In this document: one piece after another, positions 59,955 through 64,000 of the stretch | Layout: each line of letters opens with the position of its first letter | Position numbering within the stretch: position 1 is the stretch's first letter | Origin: Pogostemon cablin | Lineage: Eukaryota > Streptophyta > Magnoliopsida > Lamiales > Lamiaceae | Direction of reading: 5' to 3' | Length of the DNA stretch: 64,000 nt | NCBI GenBank assembly: GCA_023678885.1 | Contig: CM042955.1 | Location: 16,255,835-16,319,834 of the forward strand | The notes under the pieces: generated by a model | What the model was told of the DNA's origin: nothing | What the model saw: only the letters and a program-made list of their open reading frames with translations | Databases searched by the model: none | Translations under genes and position numbers: made by a program

Positions 59955-61573
59955 TCTTTATATATAATAAAACCCACTTTGTGGTCAAAATTGGTCAACA
60001 TCTTACTCCATTTTTTTTGTTTTTAATCTATACCATTGATTTTGATTACTAAACATTTTTTAATCTCATCTGTTCATTACATTATTCAATCTCATCCATT
60101 CATCACAATTATAATGTTAGATTTTGGCCATTGATTCCTTATATGTGTGCTTAATATTATTTTTTCATTAAATATATAATACATAACTACTACTAATATT
60201 AATTATTTCAAATTATTATGTTAATTATTCCTAAACAATTTGAATTAATTTTTTTAATGTTAATTATTCCTAAACAATTTGAATTATTTTTTAATTATAT
60301 GGTTTAAAGTTTAAAGTAATATTATTTAATTATTATAATAACTTATAAAATTATTGAACTTCATTACCATCTTCCTCCATTTTTTTTTTCTTTTCCATTT
60401 ATTTATTTTTTTGACAACATCTTCCTCCATTTTTTTTATTTTTAATTAATTATTATGATTGCATACTATATTTTCCCTATGCCTACGTGAATGAGATCCA
60501 ATCTTTCTCTTATTCATAATTTTTTATTTTTAAATTGATTTTTAATTAATTATTATGATTGCATGCAATATTTTTCCTATTTAAACTTTTCATTTTTTCA
60601 TTCTATTGCCAATTAGTCACGTGAATCAGATCCAATCTTTCTCTTATTCATAATTTCTGATTTTTAAAAAATATAAAACTTTCTCTTATTCATAATTTCT
60701 GATTTTTAAAAAATATAAAACTTCGATGATTTATCATTAATATATATTATATATACAAACATTCATTAATATAATTAAATATATGGGGCACATCCCACTA
60801 ATACAACAAACAACTACACATTAAATAATAATATTTTTTAAATCACAAACAAAAAAAAATTCTTTTCCATTTATTTATTTTTTTGACAACATCTTCCTCC
60901 ATTTTTTTTATTTTTAATTAATTATTATGATTGCATACTATATTTTCCCTATGCCTACGTGAATGAGATCCAATCTTTCTCTTATTCATAATTTTTTATT
61001 TTTAATTGATTTTTAATTAATTATTATGATTGCATGCAATATTTTCCCTATTTAAACTTTTCATTTTTTCATTCTACTGCCAATTAGTCACGTGAATGAG
61101 ATCCAATCTTTCTTTTATTCATAATTTCTGATTTTTAAACAAATATAAATCTTCGATGATTTATCATTAATATATATATTATATATACAAACATTCATTA
61201 ATATAATTAAATATATGGGGCACATCCCACTAATACAACAAACAACTACACATTAAATAATAATATTTTTTAAATCACAAACAAAAAAAAAATAAAAACT
61301 TTCTTTGGAATGAATCTCGATTTAATAATTGTGATTGTATCCAACTTTTACCTATTTAAACTTTCCATTTTTTGCATTCTGATGGCATACGTGATTTTTA
61401 ATTCTTTTTTTTTTAATTAAAATTCAGATTTAGATTGCATACAATATTTCACCTAATTAATTAATTATTATTTTTAATTAATTCTGATCTGATTGCATAC
61501 AATTTTTCACCTATTTAAATTCTTCGTTTAATCATATTTTTCATAACCTACTTTTCACGCATAACAAAGCATC
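59955..61573. repeat. AT-rich region with ~470 bp direct repeat
   Basis: Two long direct copies lie at about 60388-60855 and 60860-61290. Each runs from CTTTTCCATTTATTTATTTT to TAATATTTTTTAAATCACAA. The first copy carries a small extra internal duplication. The region begins near 59955 with ATCTTTATATATAATAAAAC, which resembles the TC-plus-AT-rich start of plant Helitrons. No hairpin-CTRR 3' end could be tied to it. It directly precedes the RPA70-like gene. Confidence 0.65.
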
Positions 61574-64000
61574 ATGGCTTTGAACTTTATTCTCTTAAAA
61601 GATCTTGATAAGGGCACGATGAACCCTGTCTTCAGACTTCGATGTATCAGGATTTACGGAGGCTTCTCTTACAATCAAAGACAGGAAAAAAACATGATAA
61701 AAAGGACATGAATAATATGGAGTGTGTATTTGCTGATTCAGAGGTATCACCATTTTAATCATTTTAAATCAGTTTATATCTTTTTTATTAGATTATTATT
61801 TAAATTTTTTGATAAGTATATTAACATTTTTTTACTGTAGGGAATGCGTATTCATTCTTCAATTTGGTCGCACAATGTACGAAAATTCATACCTCTACTC
61901 ACCGAATGGTGTTTGTATGATATATCTAAAGCACCCGTCAAAGTTAATAAAACAACTCAACGATGCTCCGATCATCCACTCAAGCTTTTTTTTATATTCA
62001 GCACAATCGTGAAAAAGGTTGAAGATCCGAATTTTCCAGATAAAATTTATTTCCTAACGCCCTTAAAGGAAATAATTTCGGATTTAACAATCTCACAAGA
62101 TTTTCTTTTTGGTATTTTTCTTAAATCTTTATTATTCTCTCTTATATATCATTTTTTTCCACTAATACTTTTTCATTATATATTCAAAAAATAGATGTTA
62201 TTGGTAAGCTTGGACAAAACGCTTCCATGAAAATGGTTAATGTCAATAAGATACCAACGAAGATGATGAAGTTTAACCTGGAGGACTTTGAGTAAGTATT
62301 TAATTTCTTCAATTTTTGTTATTATTATATTTTTTTTTTGCATTATTTGAATCTTTGAGTTTTTCCACTTATGCTTAATAATAGTTAATTTTGATAAAAA
62401 AAATAAATTGAAAAAGAAAATTAATCTTATTAATTACAATTATATTAAACTTTGCATAATGTATTTTTATTAGTATTCAAATAATATTTTAATATATAAC
62501 AATTATTATTATTATTTTTATAAAATTATTTTATATAGAAAAAATAATTAAGCAAACAAATTATATATTTATCCTTTTTCGTCTAGAAAGTCTCCCACGG
62601 GGACTCCATTCAATATAAATTTAAATACAACTATTGGATTTGGAGTGAAGATTATTATTATTATATATTATATATATAATAAAAAATAATTGTAATAATT
62701 AAATAACAAAAAATTAAACTCAAGGTAAATACATGTGCATGTGTTAATAATTGTGAAGTCACGTGTACAAGGTGTAACGAAATTATGGAATTCTCTAAGC
62801 TTCAATTAAATTGTTTCTTTCCATTACCAATCTTCTTTTGGACATTTCATTTTACATGAATTTCTAGAACACCACATACCTGCTTTCCTTTTCACATTAA
62901 TTAATTAATTAATTAATTTAATCAAACTATTAATTCACTCTGCATAAATATTTTTCATAAAATATAATAATATCTTTAAAAGGTAATAACAATAAATTAT
63001 AAATAAAGCATTCACAGTCGATGCTAAATATAGTTAGCCTTAATTCACAGTCCTTGCCAAGTCCGTTGAAAATGGGCAAAGATATGGATCACACAATAAC
63101 AAAATATAAATTAGCTGGGAAATATATATATAATCTTTATATATTATATATTATAATATATTAATATAAAATTTCGTATAATAATTAGAATTAAATGAAA
63201 TAATAGTACTCTTACTTTAAATGTTTAATGCAAGTGATTTCCATTTATACAGATCTAACACCATTAAAGTTACAATATGGAGTGAAGAATGGATGGATAT
63301 GATTCGACAGATGTATAACAAGGATTCGGAGAATGATGATTTTATAATCATTCAAATGTTCAAGGCAAAAATTTATGAAAGTAATATTTTTTTTTTTACT
63401 TTTATCTCAATTTCAAAATAAAACAAGATTTCTCTATTTTGTTTAATTAAAAATTATTACAGATACTGTGTCCACTGGTGAAACATTTTATGCTTCAAAC
63501 ATCATATTCTCCCAGGAATGTGCTGATATAATTGAATACAAGAAGAGGTTTGAATATAATATTTTAGTTTGATTTTCAATTATTAAGAAAGATTAGATAT
63601 TTTTTAAATTGATTTAACCTAATTATATATATTTTATCATGTTCAGTTCCGATAGTTTGTTGAAGAGATCAAAAACAACCATTTCAGCGTCCACGTTTTC
63701 TAGCTTTGAGGATGATCTACAGTTAGGGATCAACAATATTACAACAATTCATGCATTATATACAAATCCTCAGGTATTAATACATATACAATTAGAATTA
63801 TAATATTACTTAAATAACACATTTAATATCGTTATAAATATTTATAACACATTTAATATTGTTATAATTATTTATTTCAAAATACAATTTAGATTGAAAA
63901 TTATTGGTTCTACGGCAAGATACTTGACTTTGATACCAGCCGTGGATGGTGGTACTTATCATGTAAGAATTGCATGAAGAGTTTGGTAAGAAAGAACAAT
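61574..64000 (+). pseudogene. replication protein A 70 kDa subunit-like gene, partial, exon 1 frame-broken
   Basis: Exons that keep phase are 61574-61743, 61841-62111, 62195-62291, 63253-63380, 63463-63547, 63647-63773 and 63893 onward past the window end. They encode OB-fold wording of plant RPA1-like proteins: MALNFILLKDLDKG, RLRCIRIYGG, CVFADSEG, MRIHSSIW, DVIGKLGQN, VTIWSEEWMD, FKAKIYE, and WWYLSCKNCMKSL, the start of the C-terminal zinc ribbon. RPA binds single-stranded DNA, and many plant genomes carry extra RPA70-like copies, some within Helitrons. Exon 1 switches frame between RIYGG (61650) and MNNMECVFADSE (61710), so the first exon as read is broken. Downstream exons are open. It may be a degenerate or Helitron-derived copy, or exon 1 may contain an error. 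Confidence 0.7.

Overview
This is plant nuclear DNA from a eudicot. Protein genes are split by short GT-AG introns, intergenic DNA is AT-rich, and plant LTR-copia, TRIM-like, Stowaway, hAT-like and TIR elements are abundant. The protein sequences fit an asterid, perhaps Lamiales, but the species call is a guess. No bacterial features, CRISPR array, rRNA or tRNA gene was seen.

Layout, left to right. (1) 155-475: first exon of a plastid lipid-associated (fibrillin) gene on the minus strand, cut by the window edge. (2) 1290-2648: a four-exon thaumatin-like gene, minus strand, with a frame break in exon 3. (3) 2830-4903: a composite of LTR-retrotransposon and TRIM pieces whose two ends share an inverted ~62 bp sequence. 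(4) 5585-9100: AT-rich DNA with a hAT-like MITE, a second MITE and a telomere-motif-like tandem repeat. (5) 9138-15575: a triple nest, with a TIR element carrying a captured gene fragment, split by a 5.8 kb copia element, which is itself split by a hAT-like MITE. (6) 15964-16779 and 21528-22364: two convergent, intronless ELO-family fatty-acid elongase genes. Between them lies a second copy of the gene-capturing TIR element, which here also carries a piece of an HVA22 gene. (7) 23327-28212: an eight-exon RETICULATA-RELATED (DUF3411) plastid gene, minus strand. (8) 30506-38430: a young, complete copia element with a perfect target duplication and decayed pol. It sits about 185 bp upstream of a broken RING-H2 gene (38616-39249). 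(9) 39522-41110: MITEs, one nested in another. (10) 42516-45594: a nine-exon plastid rhomboid protease gene (RBL10-like). (11) 46242-51094: a five-exon DUF7036-type membrane protein gene, minus strand. (12) 56280-59419: a four-exon p24-delta cargo receptor gene, minus strand. (13) 59955-64000: direct repeats followed by an RPA70-like gene on the plus strand that runs off the window.

The genes do not form a pathway, and several (fibrillin, RETICULATA-related, rhomboid) encode probable plastid proteins. The most notable feature is the pair of related TIR (Pack-type) transposons. Both carry what reads as the same fragment of a polyamine/amino-acid permease gene. One also carries intron-containing exons of an HVA22/DP1 gene in the same direction. 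Exon borders were set by eye from reading frame and GT-AG sites. Family calls rest on remembered motifs, not database searches.
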